Source: Otatea glauca
Taxonomy: Eukaryota; Streptophyta; Magnoliopsida; Poales; Poaceae
Length of the DNA: 64,000 nt
Assembly: GCA_036346275.1 (NCBI GenBank)
Contig: CM070726.1
Location: forward strand, 27,625,410 to 27,689,409
Direction: 5' to 3'
Positions 46,659-57,783 of this stretch are shown here, piece by piece. The notes under the pieces are model-generated. The model was not told the origin of the DNA, ran no database searches, and saw nothing but the letters and a program-made list of their open reading frames with translations. The position numbers were made by a program, and so were the translations under genes. Positions within the stretch are counted from its first letter, which is position 1. Every line of letters begins with the position of its first letter.

Positions 46659-46907
46659 AATGTCGTATGCTTAGAAACGTGACACAAGAGGGAGTGGACG
46701 CGGGTCTTACAGGCCTGCGTCCGAGAGAGAAATAGTGGACACAAGGGTTTATACAGGTTCGGACGCTTAGGGAAGCGCCCTACTCTTGTCGGTGCGTTCC
46801 CCGGGGGGAGTAGGGAGGGGCCTCCTGGTCCAAGCTCACGAGGGATGCACCAGTTGTTAGTTCTGTATTCAATGAGAGTCCCCCCACAAGCGTGGGTCAC
46901 AGTGGGG

Positions 46908-46914
46908 TTTTATA
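46908..46914 (-). promoter_or_regulatory. TATA box, element F 5' LTR
   Basis: The minus strand reads TATAAAA within GCGCCTATAAAACCCC. It lies about 140 bases downstream of the 32-bp minisatellite and about 250 bases before the LTR end, a sensible place for the retrotransposon promoter. Confidence 0.65.
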
Positions 46915-47055
46915 GGCGCCCAACCTGTTATACAAAATACCATCCTACCCCTGCTACAGTAGCTCAAGTGAGGGTATCTTGGTCATTTCTGGGAGAAGGT
47001 AGTGGATCCCACGTCATCGCCTGCAAGGCGCACTCGACCGGGGCCCCACATGATG

Positions 47056-47205
47056 CCTCCCGTAGACATCCGCGGAGTAGGAGGGTGCCTCCCGTCGACG
47101 CTCGCGGAGTGGGAGGCAGCCTCCCATAGACACCTGCGGAGTGGGAGGGTGCCTTCCGTAGAAGCCCGCGGAGTGGGAGGGAGCCTCCCGTAGATGCCCG
47201 CGGAC
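47056..47205 (-). repeat. 32-bp minisatellite in element F LTR
   Basis: About 4.6 units begin CCTCCCGTAGAC or a close variant every 32 bp (47056, 47088, 47120, 47152, 47184), each with a GCGGAGTGGGAGG core. The same unit occurs twice near 35690-35750 and around the D insertion (49370-49407 with 57717-57740). Confidence 0.9.
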
Positions 47206-47410
47206 GCGTATCTAAATGCCCGTGAGGCACCCACGGGGTACGCCCTGAAGGTATGCTCACGGGGCGTAAGGAGACCTGCCGCAAGGTAGGCCTCTGACTC
47301 CGGGGGCCCCCACAGGGGACTTCTGGACCCCGTTAGGCGGTTAGTCCCAAGTGGCTCGAGGTTGCCCGCTCATCACCTTGGGTACCTGTGGGTGCCCTTT
47401 TGAACCAGGA

Positions 47411-49322
47411 GTCTTGCCAAGTGCCCTTCAGCCAGGGCACTTGCTAAGTGCCTGGCCAGGGGTCTTTCCAAGTGCCTTGCGGTCAAGGCGCTTGCTAAGT
47501 GCCGTGGGGCCAGGGGCTCTTGCCTTGCCAAGTTCTCGCAACCAGGGCACTTGCCAAGTGCCCTGTGGCCAGGGGTCTTTCCAAGTGCCCTGCGGCAAGG
47601 GCGCTTGCTAAGTACCCTGCGGCCAGGGCGCTTGCTAAGTGCCCTGGGGCCAGGGGCTCTTGCCTTGCCAAGTGCCTCGCAGCCAGGGCACTTGCCAAGT
47701 GCACTGTGGCCAGAGGTCTTTCCAAGTGCCCTGCGGTGAGGGTGCTTGCTAAGTGCCCTGGGGCCAGGGGCTCTTGCCTTGCCAAGTGTCTTGCAACCAG
47801 GGCACTTGTTAAGTGCCCTGTGGCCAGGGGTCTTTCCAAGGGCCCTGGGGCCAGGGCGCTTGCTAAGTGCCCTGGGACCAGGGGCTCTTGCCTTGCCAAG
47901 TGCCTCGCAGCCAAGGCACTTGCCAAGTGCCCTGTGGCCAGAGGTCTTTCCATGTGCCCTGCGGTCAGGGCGCTTGCTAAGTGCCCTGGGGCCAGGGGTG
48001 CTTGCCTTGCCAAGTGCCTCGCAGCCAGGGCACTTGCCAAGGGCCCTGTGGCCAGAGGTCTTTTCAAGTGCCCTGCAGCCAGAGCGCTTGCAGTACCGCG
48101 CCGTGGCGCTTACTATGCCCTGGGTCGGGCTCTTGCCTGCCAAGTGCTCGTGAGCTGTGGCACTTGCCAAGTGCCCCGTGTGGCCGAGGTCTTTCCAAGT
48201 GCCCCACGGCCGTGGCGCTTGCTAATGCGCCCGGCGCAAGGGCGCTTGCTAAGTGCCCTGGGGCCAGGGGCTCTTGCCTTGCCAAGTGCCTCGCAGCCAG
48301 GGCACTTGCCAAGTGCCTTGTGGCCAGAGGTCTTTCCAAGGGCCCTGGGGCCAGGGCGCTTGCTAAGTGCCCTGGGACCAGGGGCTCTTGCCTTGCCAAG
48401 TGCCTCGCAGCCAAGGCACTTGCCAAGTGCCCTGTGGCCAGAGGTCTTTCCAAGTGCCCTGCGGTCAGGGCGCTTGCTAAGTGCCCTGGGGCCAGGGTTG
48501 CTTGCCTTGCCAAGTGCCTCGCAGCCAGGGCACTTGCCAAGGGCCCTGTGGCCAGAGGTCTTTCCAAGTGCCCTGCGGCCAGAGCGCTTGCTAGGTACCC
48601 TGCGGCCAGGGCGCTTACTAAGTGCCCTGTGGTCAGGGGCTCTTGCCTTGCCAAGTGCCTCGTAGCCAGGGCACTTGCCAAGTGCCCTGTGGCCAGAGGT
48701 CTTTCCAAGTGCCCTACGGTAAGGGCGCTTGCTAAGTGCCCTGGGGCAAGGGCGCTTGCTAAGTGCCCTGGGGCCAGGGGCTCTTGCCTTGCGAAGTGCC
48801 TCGCAGCCAGGGCACTTGCCAAGTGCCTTGTGGCCAGAGGTCTTTCCATGTACCCTGCGGCCAGGGCGCTTGCTAAGTGCCCTGGGGCCATGGGCTCTTG
48901 CCTTGCCAAGTGCCTCGCAGCCAGGGCACTTGCCAACTGCCCTGTGGCCAAAGGTCTTTCCAAGTGCCCTGCGGTTAGGGCGCTTGCTAAGTGCCCTGGG
49001 ACCAGGGGCGGTTGCCTTGCCAAGTGGCTCGCAGCCAGGGCACTTTCCAAGTGCCCTGTGGCCAGAGGTCTTTCCAAGTGCCCTGTGGCCAGGGCGCTTG
49101 CTAAGTGCCCTGGGGCCAGGGGCTCTTGCCTTGCTAAGTGCCTCGCAGCCAGGGCACTTGCCAAGTGCCCTGTGGCCAAAGGTCTTTCCATGTGCCCTGC
49201 GATCAGGGCGCTTTCTAAGTGCCCTGGTGCCAGGTGCTCTTGCCTTGCCAAGTGGCTCGCAGCCAGGGCACTTGCCAAGTGCCCTGTGGCCAGAGGTCTT
49301 TCCAAGTGCCCTGTGGCCAGAC
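47411..49322 (-). repeat. 114-bp higher-order tandem array in element F LTR
   Basis: Monomers of 26-28 bp built on AAGTGCCCTG-GGCCAGGGC are arranged in sets of four plus a 5-base spacer, giving a 114-bp period. One landmark (CTCGCAGCC type) recurs at 47680, 47794, 47908 and 48022. The array is about 1.9 kb, near 17 units, with extra single monomers (for example about 47605-47640, 48725-48755) and a degraded stretch at 48085-48240. A unit of 114 is a multiple of three with no stops, so long but meaningless open frames run through it on both strands. Confidence 0.93.
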
Positions 49323-49402
49323 AACCCTCCGTAGGGCACTACGGAGCATGACCGCGGAGTAGGAGGGGCATCCTGTAGACGTCCGCGGAGTAGGAGAGAG
49401 CC

Positions 49403-49407
49403 TCCCG
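49403..49407. other. Left target duplication of element D
   Basis: tcccg here equals tcccg at 57712-57716. It is the only perfect pair of target duplications that can be read entirely inside the window. Confidence 0.9.
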
Positions 49408-50758
49408 TGAAGAGGAACGCGGTATGCTACGCTAGCACAAAAAAAAATTCTACCGCGAAACCAGAAAGCTACTCGCAAGAAGGGGATCATAGATAAGATT
49501 ACCACTAGAAGCGCAGTTGCGGAATCCTTCGCGCGTCGATGTAGTGGATCGCTCGCCGCGATCGCTGCGCCGATGTAGTGGATCGCCTCGCCTTGCCGTG
49601 GATCGCCCTCCCACGCCGCAGATCGCAGCAGCGCCACCGCAGTAGTCCACACGCCCAGAGATGGAACGCCGCGGCGCCGGTGTGCAAGCACCGGTCGCCG
49701 GCAGGGCAGCGAGAGGAGTAGGCTAGGGTTTGAGTGAATCACTCCTAAACCGTGGGAAAGCACACCCCGCATCCTCCTCCTCCTCCTTATATAGCCATGA
49801 GATGAAACCTAAACTAGGGCCCATCAGTGCTAAGCCCACGAGGTTCATTAATTACGGATCCAATCCAAATTAATGCGTCCACCATTAAGTGTGTGACCTC
49901 GCAGTTCACATACGCTTGGACATGGATTCGAAAACTCCTTTTCAATCCAATAGTTGGTAGTGGCTTCTTGCAAAGTATGCCAACTCCCAAACATACTATG
50001 ATCAAATCGATGTAACCTATCAAAAGTACTCATGTAATAATCCTTTGCCAAGTATATGAAGATTGATCTCAAGGCGAGAAGCATGTCATCCTTTGATGAT
50101 TCAATCCATCTCTCGATCCGTGATATATTAATAAGTTGTGATTGACTCTCAATCACGGCATGGCCATGCACTTCCTTAATCATATCACACGAGTGGCCTT
50201 GTCATATATCTCCATTTCATTGGAGTGGCAAATTCCATCTTGATCGCCATTTCCCTCGCACGCTTCATAGTAAACATGAAAGCTACCTTTATAACTATCC
50301 GGTTAGGAAGTAGTGTTTGATAGCCCCAAGGAAAACTATTACACATGTAGGGAATATGACAATCTCGTGTCTAAGGATCATACATCTACTAGGTATGAGA
50401 TACACGATGACACATAAGAATGAAACATTCTCGCAGTTGTCCCATTATGGTCTATCTAACCCATGTTCTTCAACATGCGCCCACAATGTATAGATGATAT
50501 CTCCATATCCCATGATCTATGAAGCATGATCATCGATCACTACATGTGCCGATCTATTCATCGTTGTCCTATACGATGATATCCGATCGTAGATATTTAT
50601 CGAATTACATCATTAAGTAAAGAGCTTCATAAGCAAGTCACATACTTGTTGATCAATACAATGATATACATTCATTGGACCAATAATCATATTATTATTC
50701 ATAAACATAGTCATGTTACAATCATCTAAATGATTGCCTCAAGGGCATAACACTAACA
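49408..50758 (-). repeat. Element D 3' LTR
   Basis: 1351 bp, from CTCTTCA (minus-strand end at 49408) to TGTTAG (50758). It is similar to 56363-57711 and to both LTRs of B. TATATA lies at 49788-49793. Confidence 0.93.
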
Positions 50759-50776
50759 ATCTCCCACTTGCACTTG
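50759..50776 (-). promoter_or_regulatory. Element D polypurine tract
   Basis: The minus strand reads CAAGTGGGAGAT directly before the LTR start TGTTAG. It is purer than in B. Confidence 0.8.
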
Positions 50777-52340
50777 AGTCAATCAATTAAGTATCTAATA
50801 CCAATAGACCTTGTGTGCGCCTCATGCTTAGGTCGTGGCGTTGGCTTTGTCAACGGATCGCCACATTGGCTTCAGATGTACTTTGCATATTCTCACGCCA
50901 CCTCTATCCACAATCTCGCGAATAAGGTGAAAGCGACGAGTATGTGTTTAGACTTCGATGTGATCTAGGCTCTTTAGCTTGTGCAATGGCACCACTATTA
51001 TCACAATAGATGTCCATTGGACTAGAGGCACTAGCGACCACACCAAGCTCTGTGATAAACTTATTAATCCACACAGCTTCCTTTGCGGCCTCCGGCCACA
51101 ATGTACTCCGCTTCGTCAGAGAGTCGGCCACCGTGTTTTGCTTGGAACTCTTCCACCATCGCTCCTCCATTAAGTGTAAACACAAACCCGGATTGCGATC
51201 GAAATCATCTTTGTCGCTTGAAGCTTGCATCGTGTAACCCTTTGCAACCAGATCTTCCTTACCTCCAAAAACAAGGAACATACCCTTAGTTCTTCTCAAG
51301 TACTTCAGATATTTTTACGGCTATCCAATGACCATCACTAAGATCCGCTTGGTATCCGCCGTGACACTTAGAGCATATGAGACATCCGGGCGTGTGCATG
51401 ATCATGGCATACATAATAGACCCAATAGTCAAGCATATGGAATCTTGCTCATCCTGTCTCGCCATCGATGTCGAAGGACACTAATTCTTGCAGATCGATG
51501 CCATGTGACATTGGCATGAAACCTCTCTTGGATTCATGCATATTGAACCTTTCAATATCTTATCAATGTACGCTTCGACTTAATCCAATTAACCTTTTGA
51601 TCTATCTCTATAGATTTTATGCCCAAGATATAGCATGCTTCTCCCAAGTCCTTCATTGAGAAACTCCTTTTCAATGAAGTCTTAACATCTTCAAGCATAG
51701 GAATGTCATTCCCGATCAATAATATGTCATCCACATACAAAATCGTAAATATAAGTGCGCCCCACTAGCCTTCTTGTAAACACAAGGCTCTTCTTCATTT
51801 TTGATAAAGTCAAAACCTTTGACTACTTCATCAAAACGAATGTTCCAACTCCGAGATGCTTGCTTTAACCCATAAATGGATCTTTGAAGCTTGCATACCC
51901 TTTTAGCATATTTAGGATCAACAAAACCTTCAAAGTTGTATCATGTATACATCCTCGTAAAGATTCCCATTAAGGAATGCTGTTTTGACATCCATCCGCC
52001 ATATTTCATAATCAAAATATGCAGAATAGCTAAAATGATCCTGACAGACTTGAGCATGGCTACCGGTGAGAAAGTTTCATCATAGTCAACTCCTTGAACT
52101 TGTTTGAAACCCTTTGCCACCAACCGTGCCTTATAGATCTGAACATTTCCATCTACGCCTATCTTTTCTTGAAAATCCATTTGCACTCAATGGTTTTTAC
52201 ACCATCGAGAGTCACCAAGTTCCAAACTTGATTGTCATGCATGGATTGAATTTGGATCTCATGGCTTCAAGCCATTTTTCGGAGTTTGGGTCCATCATTG
52301 CTTCTTCATAAGTCGTGGGCTCATCATTGTCCAACAATAA
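50777..52340 (-). pseudogene. Element D reverse transcriptase and RNase H, broken
   Basis: On the minus strand from the right: ARLVAKGFKQVQGVDYDETF at about 52135-52075, a broken MDIKTAFLNG-type block near 51990, YVDD at 51727-51737 (catalytic Asp pair) with LLIGNDIPMLEDVKTSLKR, and SMKDLGEACYILG near 51650. RNase H follows (51299-50904) with WKSSKQNTVADS, EAAKEAVWINKFITELGVV and YCDNSGAIAQAKEPRSH. Frame changes occur every 100-250 bases, mostly from single missing bases when compared with B. The end of RNase H lies next to the purine tract. Confidence 0.87.
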
Positions 52341-53420
52341 TATGTCACTCCCATATCTTATAGGTACATGACGTAGCCTCCCGACCCACGTAATGGAGTC
52401 TCTTCCACAAAGTTGTACAACACTTTGTACATCTTGTGAAGGTTCATGGTAGCTTGAACATATTCATGTGATTCTCGAACTTCATCAAGATACACATCAC
52501 TCCTACTGATTTCTTTTGAAAGAAACTCTTTCTCCAAAAGACACCATTTCGAGCAACAAAACTTTGTTCTCGCTTTCTTTTGTAAAAGTAATATCCTTTG
52601 TTTCTTTAGGATACCCCACAAAAAGCATTTTTCCGATTTTGGTGCGAGTTTATCCGATTGTAAACGTTTTACATAAGCCTCACATCCCCATATCTTGAGA
52701 AATGACAACATGGGTCTTTTCCACCCATATCTCATATGGCGCCTTCTCAACGGATTTTGATGGGACCCTATTCAAAGTGAACGCAATTGTCTCTAGAGCG
52801 AAACCCCGAAGGATAATGGCGATCTGTTTATTGATCATTGACCGAACCATATCTAATAAAGTTCGTTACGCTGTTCGACATGCCATTCCATTGAGGCGCT
52901 CTGGCGGAGTAAGTTGCGGAACGATTCCACATTGCTTTAGATGATCACCAAACTCTTGGCTCAAGTATTCGCCACCACGATCGGATCGTATGTGTTTTAT
53001 TTTTTTGCCAAGTTGATTTTGTACTTCATTCTGAAACTCTTTGAACCTTTCAAAAGTTTCAGATTTATGCCTCATTAAATAGATATATCCATATCTACTG
53101 AAGTCATCAATAAAAGTTACAAAGTACTGAAACCCACCCCTAGCAGTCGAACTCATTGGTCCATATACATCTGTATGTACTAGGGCCAATAATTCACTTG
53201 CTCTCTCACTAAAACCTGTGAAAGGGGCTTTTGTCATCTTGCCAAGTAAACAAGATTCACATGTTTCAAATGATTCAAAATCAAATGAGGTTAGAAGTCC
53301 ATCACCATGGAGCTTCTTCATGCGCTTCTCATTTATATGACCTAAGCGACAATGCCACAAAAGGTAGGGTTCAAATCATTAGGCCGATGCCTTTTACATT
53401 AATATTATAGATGTGTTTTT
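52341..53420 (-). pseudogene. Element D integrase, broken
   Basis: The best stretch is 53360-52866 (164 codons): GAG-pre-integrase WHCRLGHINEKRMKKL and CESC, then the catalytic core with VHTDVYGP (first Asp), FVTFIDDFSRYGYIYLM and IRSDRGGEYLSQEF (second Asp). A frameshift near the GTPQRNG position (about 52890) separates the third acidic residue. The C-terminal blocks KIWGCEAYVKRLQSDK and KEFLSKE lie at about 52705-52500. It keeps the segment deleted in G. Confidence 0.87.
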
Positions 53421-54671
53421 CTTCGAGTTCAAGGACGCACAACCCATCCACCATGGGGCAACGACCATAATACATATCATTCAAAAATATCGAACAAACA
53501 AAGTTCTTTATTCAAATCATAACCTTCATGTTCCAAACAAGAAGATGAAATAATGTTTCTACTCAAAGATGGAACAAAATAACAATTATTAAGTTCTAAA
53601 ACTAACTCAAGGCAAATGCAATGGGTATGTGCCAACGGCAAGACCAAAGAACTCTTGCTTTATTCCCCACGCGAAGATCCACTTCTCCTTTGTCAAGTCT
53701 CTACTTTATCACCCGCAACAAATTGCAAATGTGAGCAACCGAACCGTATCATATACCCATGAGCTGAGTGAAGAAGTAGCAAGATTAATTTCTATAACAT
53801 TAATACCAAGTGGAAACCACATTTCCATTCTTCTTATCCGCCTGTACTTTTCGTAGCCCGCTTCCAATGCCCCGATTTCTTGCAATAGAAGCATTGGGTA
53901 TCGTGTTGAGGGCCAACTTTAAGCTTCAAGCTTAGTTTTGAGGCTTGCGATCTCATCTTGAGCCTTGCCCTTGCCCTTGCCCTTGCTCTTTCCTGCTCCC
54001 CCAGCCTTAGCCTTCCTCTTTTGAAAGCGGTTGTTTTCAACCATCATCACATGATTGGGTTTTTCTTAATGCTTTCTCAGCAGCCTTGAGCATCCCATGT
54101 AGCTCTGTTAGGCTCTTCTCCATGCTATTCATATGAAAATTCATAATGAATGGCTCAAAGCTCGAGGCGAGACTGAGAATAACATCTGTGGCCAAACCGA
54201 GGCTAAGGGGAAACTCAAGTTTTTCCAATCTCCCAATGTAACCAATCATCTTGATCACATGAGGACTAACCTGATCGCCTTCACCAAATTTTACAAGCAA
54301 ATAAAAGCTTTGAGATGCCATACCTCTCAGCTCTTGCTTGATTCCCAAACATGCCCTTCAAGCCTACAATCATATTGTAAGCATCCCGGTCCTCATATTG
54401 CTTTTGGAGCTCGTGAGTCCATGGTGACTAGCATGAGACAATGACTCTCATGTACATTAACATGCTTTTCATATTCAACCTTCAAATTGCGAGCAAGATT
54501 TTCTACCGGTTCATCAGAATTGGATTCTCTAGAACATAGTCCTTCTTTTCATGCTTGAGAACAATTCTCAAAGTTGCGATACCAATCAACAAAATTAGTT
54601 CCATTCAGTTTTTCCTTTCCAAAACCGATCTCAAAGCAAAACCAGTGTAGCAGAGTAGGATAAGGTGCCAT
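53421..54671 (-). pseudogene. Element D gag and protease, broken
   Basis: The gag start ATG at 54671-54669 begins MAPYP, matching the start of B. The capsid part is interrupted by frameshifts. A 104-codon stretch (54348-54037) covers HVIKMIGYIGRLEKLEFPLS and SMEKSLTELHGMLK. A Lys/Arg/Ala-rich run and the knuckle CFYCKKSGHWKR follow (about 53890-53850). Protease residues SWVYDT lie at about 53765-53750 with a frameshift just after the catalytic Asp. The remaining protease sequence runs to about 53430. Confidence 0.83.
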
Positions 54672-56350
54672 TGAACTACAACAAAAACATGCAAAGATTC
54701 TAAGCACTATGTTTATGTAAAACTTTTATTAAACTTTTAATTAAAGACACTTCTATTTTATGTCCCTTTATAGACACATAGTGAGTATTCAAGATCCATA
54801 TTCATCAAACACTAGTGAGCTTTGGCATCACTGCTAGAAATTTAATGACATAGGTAAGCAACACCTTTGCTAATTACATCATATGTAACTCTTGTTTGTT
54901 GAGTATGAAAACAAGTAATGAATGCCTCCATCAACTTGACTCATGGCCAGGTCAACCTGCCCCAAGGGCTCACATGAGGAGGGAGCACTTCCGTGCACGG
55001 GTGCCAATTAAGAAACCCGCCTCATGTGTGTTTTCCTAGACACCACTTGTCTTGTATAGGTTCCTTCATTATCAAATCAAATCCCAACAACTTATGTCCT
55101 CAAGCCCAAAACCGTTTTGATAGCTTGATTAAATCTACCATTGTTATGCGTGATGTGTCCAACACATCCCTATCATCTATTGAGATAGCCATTGATATAC
55201 TACTTTGGCAGTCATATCAATAACGATCTAAATTCTTGATAGGTGCAACAATTGGATGGACAATTTGATTTAAAATTTTTAACTATAGGGATGAACAAAG
55301 ATTACTATGAACATGGCATCACATGCAATGAGCATAAAGAAAATAGCAAGGATTAAACACACATCCACGTAAAATCAAAATAAGTCGTGAAATAGCATGG
55401 CCCTTAGCATTAAGATCTCCATCATCATGCTTGTTTGTTCACCTAGCCACCTTGCTTGATTTGTTCACCTAGCCACCTTGCTTGATTTGTTCACCTAGCC
55501 ATCTTGCTTGATACCATCGTCTTCATCATTATGGATGCAACTCCTTACAACTTTTGATAATGAATTTTACATGAGGGTTTGAAGCATCACAAGTCGACAC
55601 GCAGTGTCGTTATACAATTTAAATAGCCTTATGGCTTGACACGCACGCAGCCATGTGGAAATTACATGCATCACATACACATAGGCCATACCATTTCACA
55701 TAATTCCTCGCAAAAACGAGTTAAACAAAAGCAACCCTACGACTCGGTCCGAGGGGCGGGCCAAGCGGGTCCAAGGGCGCCTCGCGGGCGGTCCTTGAAA
55801 TTTTTTAGAGGCATGTCTTCCGACATTGGAAAACGCCTCAAAATTTCCACGGTCAACCAGATTGACCCAATCCGATCTAATATGATTGGCTTGGTCCCAT
55901 ATGGATACGCTTTGAAACCCCGATGGCGGTAACCCGACCGTAAGGTAACGCCGCATCATGAACGGACTCACCCAAATCAATATTGAATCTGTTTGCGCTA
56001 CCATGGATCAACCAGATTGACCCAATCCAACTCAACTGATTGGCTTGGTCCCATATGGATACGCTTCGTAAACCCCGATGGCAAGAATCGACCGGTAAGG
56101 GTAACGCCGCATCATGAACGGACTCACCCAAATCAATATTGAATATGTTTGCGCTACTATGGATCAACAGATTGACCCAATCCAACTCAATCGATTGGCT
56201 TGGTCCCATATGGATACGCTTCGAAACCCCGATGGCGGTAACCCGACCGTAAGGGTAACGCCGCACATGAATCGGTGAACATGTAATAGATCCAATCTAC
56301 TAACCTTACACATCATATGTGCAACATCCGATCACAAAACTATACGAGAT
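54672..56350 (-). other. Element D leader between gag and primer site
   Basis: About 1.7 kb without a gene, collinear with 26301-27768 of B. It is longer mainly because of the 155-bp repeat (55851-56275). A shorter tandem duplication of CACCTAGCCACCTTGCTTGAT-type units, about 2.5-3 copies, lies at about 55440-55512; B has a less expanded form. Confidence 0.65.
55851..56275 (-). repeat. 155-bp tandem repeat in element D leader
   Basis: About 2.7 copies, with the landmark GGATCAACCAGATTGACCC (or close variants) at 55851, 56005 and 56161. Each unit has CCCATATGGATACGCTT and GTAACGCCGCA blocks. B has one copy at about 26450-26600. Confidence 0.9.
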
Positions 56351-56362
56351 GGCTCGATACCA
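56351..56362 (-). promoter_or_regulatory. Element D primer binding site
   Basis: The minus strand reads TGGTATCGAGCC directly after the 5' LTR. It is the initiator methionine tRNA type site with changes, and B differs by one extra base at the junction. Confidence 0.85.
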
Positions 56363-57711
56363 TCAAGAGGAACGCGTATGCTACGCTAGCACAAAAAAAT
56401 TCTACCGCGAAACCGTAAAGCTACTCGCAAGAAGGGGATCATAGATAAGATTACCACTAGACGCAGCTGCGGAATCCTTCGCGCCGATGTAGTGGATCGC
56501 TCGCCGCAATGCGTTGCGCCGATGTAGTGGATCGTCCTCGCCTTGCCGTGGATCGCCCTCCCACGCCGCAGCCGCAGCAGCGCCACCGTAGTAGTCCACA
56601 CGCCCAGAGATGGAACGCCGCGGCGCGCGTGTGCAAGCACCGGTCGCTCGGCAGGCAGCGAGAGGAGTAGGCTAGGTTTCGAGTGAATCACTCCTAAACC
56701 ATGGGAAAGCACACCTGCATCCTCCTCCTCCCTCCTTATATAGCCACGAGATGAAACCCCAAACTAGGGCCCATCAGCGTGCTAAGCCCACGAGGTTCAT
56801 TAATTACGGATCCAATCCAAATTAATGCGCCCCACCATTAAGTGTGTGACTCGCAGTTCACATACGCTTGGACATGGATTCGAAAACTCTTTTCAATCCA
56901 ATAGTTGGTAGTGGCTTCTTGCAAAGTATGCCAACTCCCAAACATACTATGATCAAATCGATGAACCTATCAAAAGTACTCATGTAATAATCCCTTTGCC
57001 ATGTATATGAAGATTAATCTCAAGGCGAGAAGCATGTCATCCTTTGATGATTCAATCCATCTCTCGTATCCGTGATATATTAATAAGTTGTGATTGACTC
57101 TCAATCACGGCATGGCCATGCACTTCCTTAATCATATCACACGAGTGGCCTTGTCATATATCTCCGTTTCATTGGAGTGGCAAATTCCATCTTGATCACA
57201 TTTCCTCTCGCACGTTTCATAGTAAACATGAAAGCTACCTTTATAACTATCCGTTAGGAAGTAGTGTTTGATAGCCCCAAGGAAAACTATTACACATGTA
57301 GGGAATATGACAATCTCAGTGTCTAAGGATCATACATCTACTAGGTATGAGATACATCGATGACACATAAGAATGAAACATTCTCGCAGTTGTCCCATTA
57401 TGGTCTATCTAACCCATGTTCTTCAACATGCGCCCACAATGTATAGATGATATCTCCATATCCCATGATCTATGAAGCATGATCATCGATCACTACATGT
57501 GCTGATCTATTCATCGTTGTCCTATACGATGATATCCGATCAGAGATATTTATCGAATTACATCATTAAGTAAAGAGCTTCATAAGCAAGTCACATACTT
57601 GTTGATCAATACAATGATATACATTCATTGGACCAATAATCATATTATTATTCATAAACATAGTCATGTTACAATCATCTAAATGATTGCCTCAAGGGCA
57701 TAACACTAACA
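56363..57711 (-). repeat. Element D 5' LTR
   Basis: 1349 bp, TGTTAG (57711) to CTCTTGA (56363) on the minus strand. It is a direct repeat of 49408-50758 with small indels. TATATA lies at 56737-56742. Confidence 0.93.
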
Positions 57712-57716
57712 TCCCG
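57712..57716. other. Right target duplication of element D
   Basis: tcccg, identical to 49403-49407. The 32-bp minisatellite unit of the F LTR resumes from here. Confidence 0.9.
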
Positions 57717-57783
57717 TAGACGTCCGTGGAGTTTGGGTTGAGCGAGACCTCCTTTTCGAGAGTTGGTAGGTTTTCCCCCAACA

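Larger units (their letters stand above)
49408..57711 (-). mobile_element. Element D: Angela/BARE-like Ty1-copia
   Basis: A complete element of 8304 bp on the minus strand, flanked by tcccg duplications. LTRs are 49408-50758 (3') and 56363-57711 (5'). Internal order is primer site, leader with a 155-bp repeat, gag, protease, integrase, RT and RNase H. It is the same family as B (8184 bp) in the opposite orientation. It is inserted in a 32-bp minisatellite unit in the 5' LTR of gypsy F, the deepest level of the nest. The coding part is broken by many one-base losses. Confidence 0.93.
35381..57783 (-). mobile_element. Element F: Tat-like Ty3-gypsy, carrying D
   Basis: Minus-strand order is 5' LTR (57783 down to 46661, interrupted by D), tRNA primer site, gag, protease, RT, RNase H, integrase, a spacer, a plus-strand antisense gene, purine tract and 3' LTR remnant (35381-35800). 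Gypsy domain order, the integrase end HAWNADKLKKFYV and the antisense gene before the 3' LTR fit the Tat lineage. Without D and the extra target duplication the length is about 14.1 kb. It sits in pol of C, whose sequence continues on both sides. The 3' LTR has lost about 2.4 kb. Confidence 0.88.
46661..57783 (-). repeat. Element F 5' LTR, split by element D
   Basis: LTR sequence is 57783-57717 plus 49407-46661, about 2.8 kb. It begins TGTTGGGGGAAAACC (57783) and ends AAGCATACGACA (46661) on the minus strand. In transcription order it has a 32-bp minisatellite pair with D inside, the 114-bp array (49322-47411), a second 32-bp minisatellite (47205-47056), a TATA box (46914-46908) and the transcribed end. 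The first part matches 35381-35800. Confidence 0.85.

Noticed and set aside
47411..49322. CRISPR-like array
   Set aside because: Repeats are contiguous monomers without unique spacers, in a plant retrotransposon LTR.
47981..49351. Very long open frames (400-456 codons) on both strands in the Lys/Ala/Arg/Gly-rich repeat region
   Set aside because: The array period of 114 bp is three times 38, with no stop in several frames, so frames stay open on both strands by composition. The products are pure repeats of a 38-residue unit, and the region is LTR sequence upstream of the promoter.
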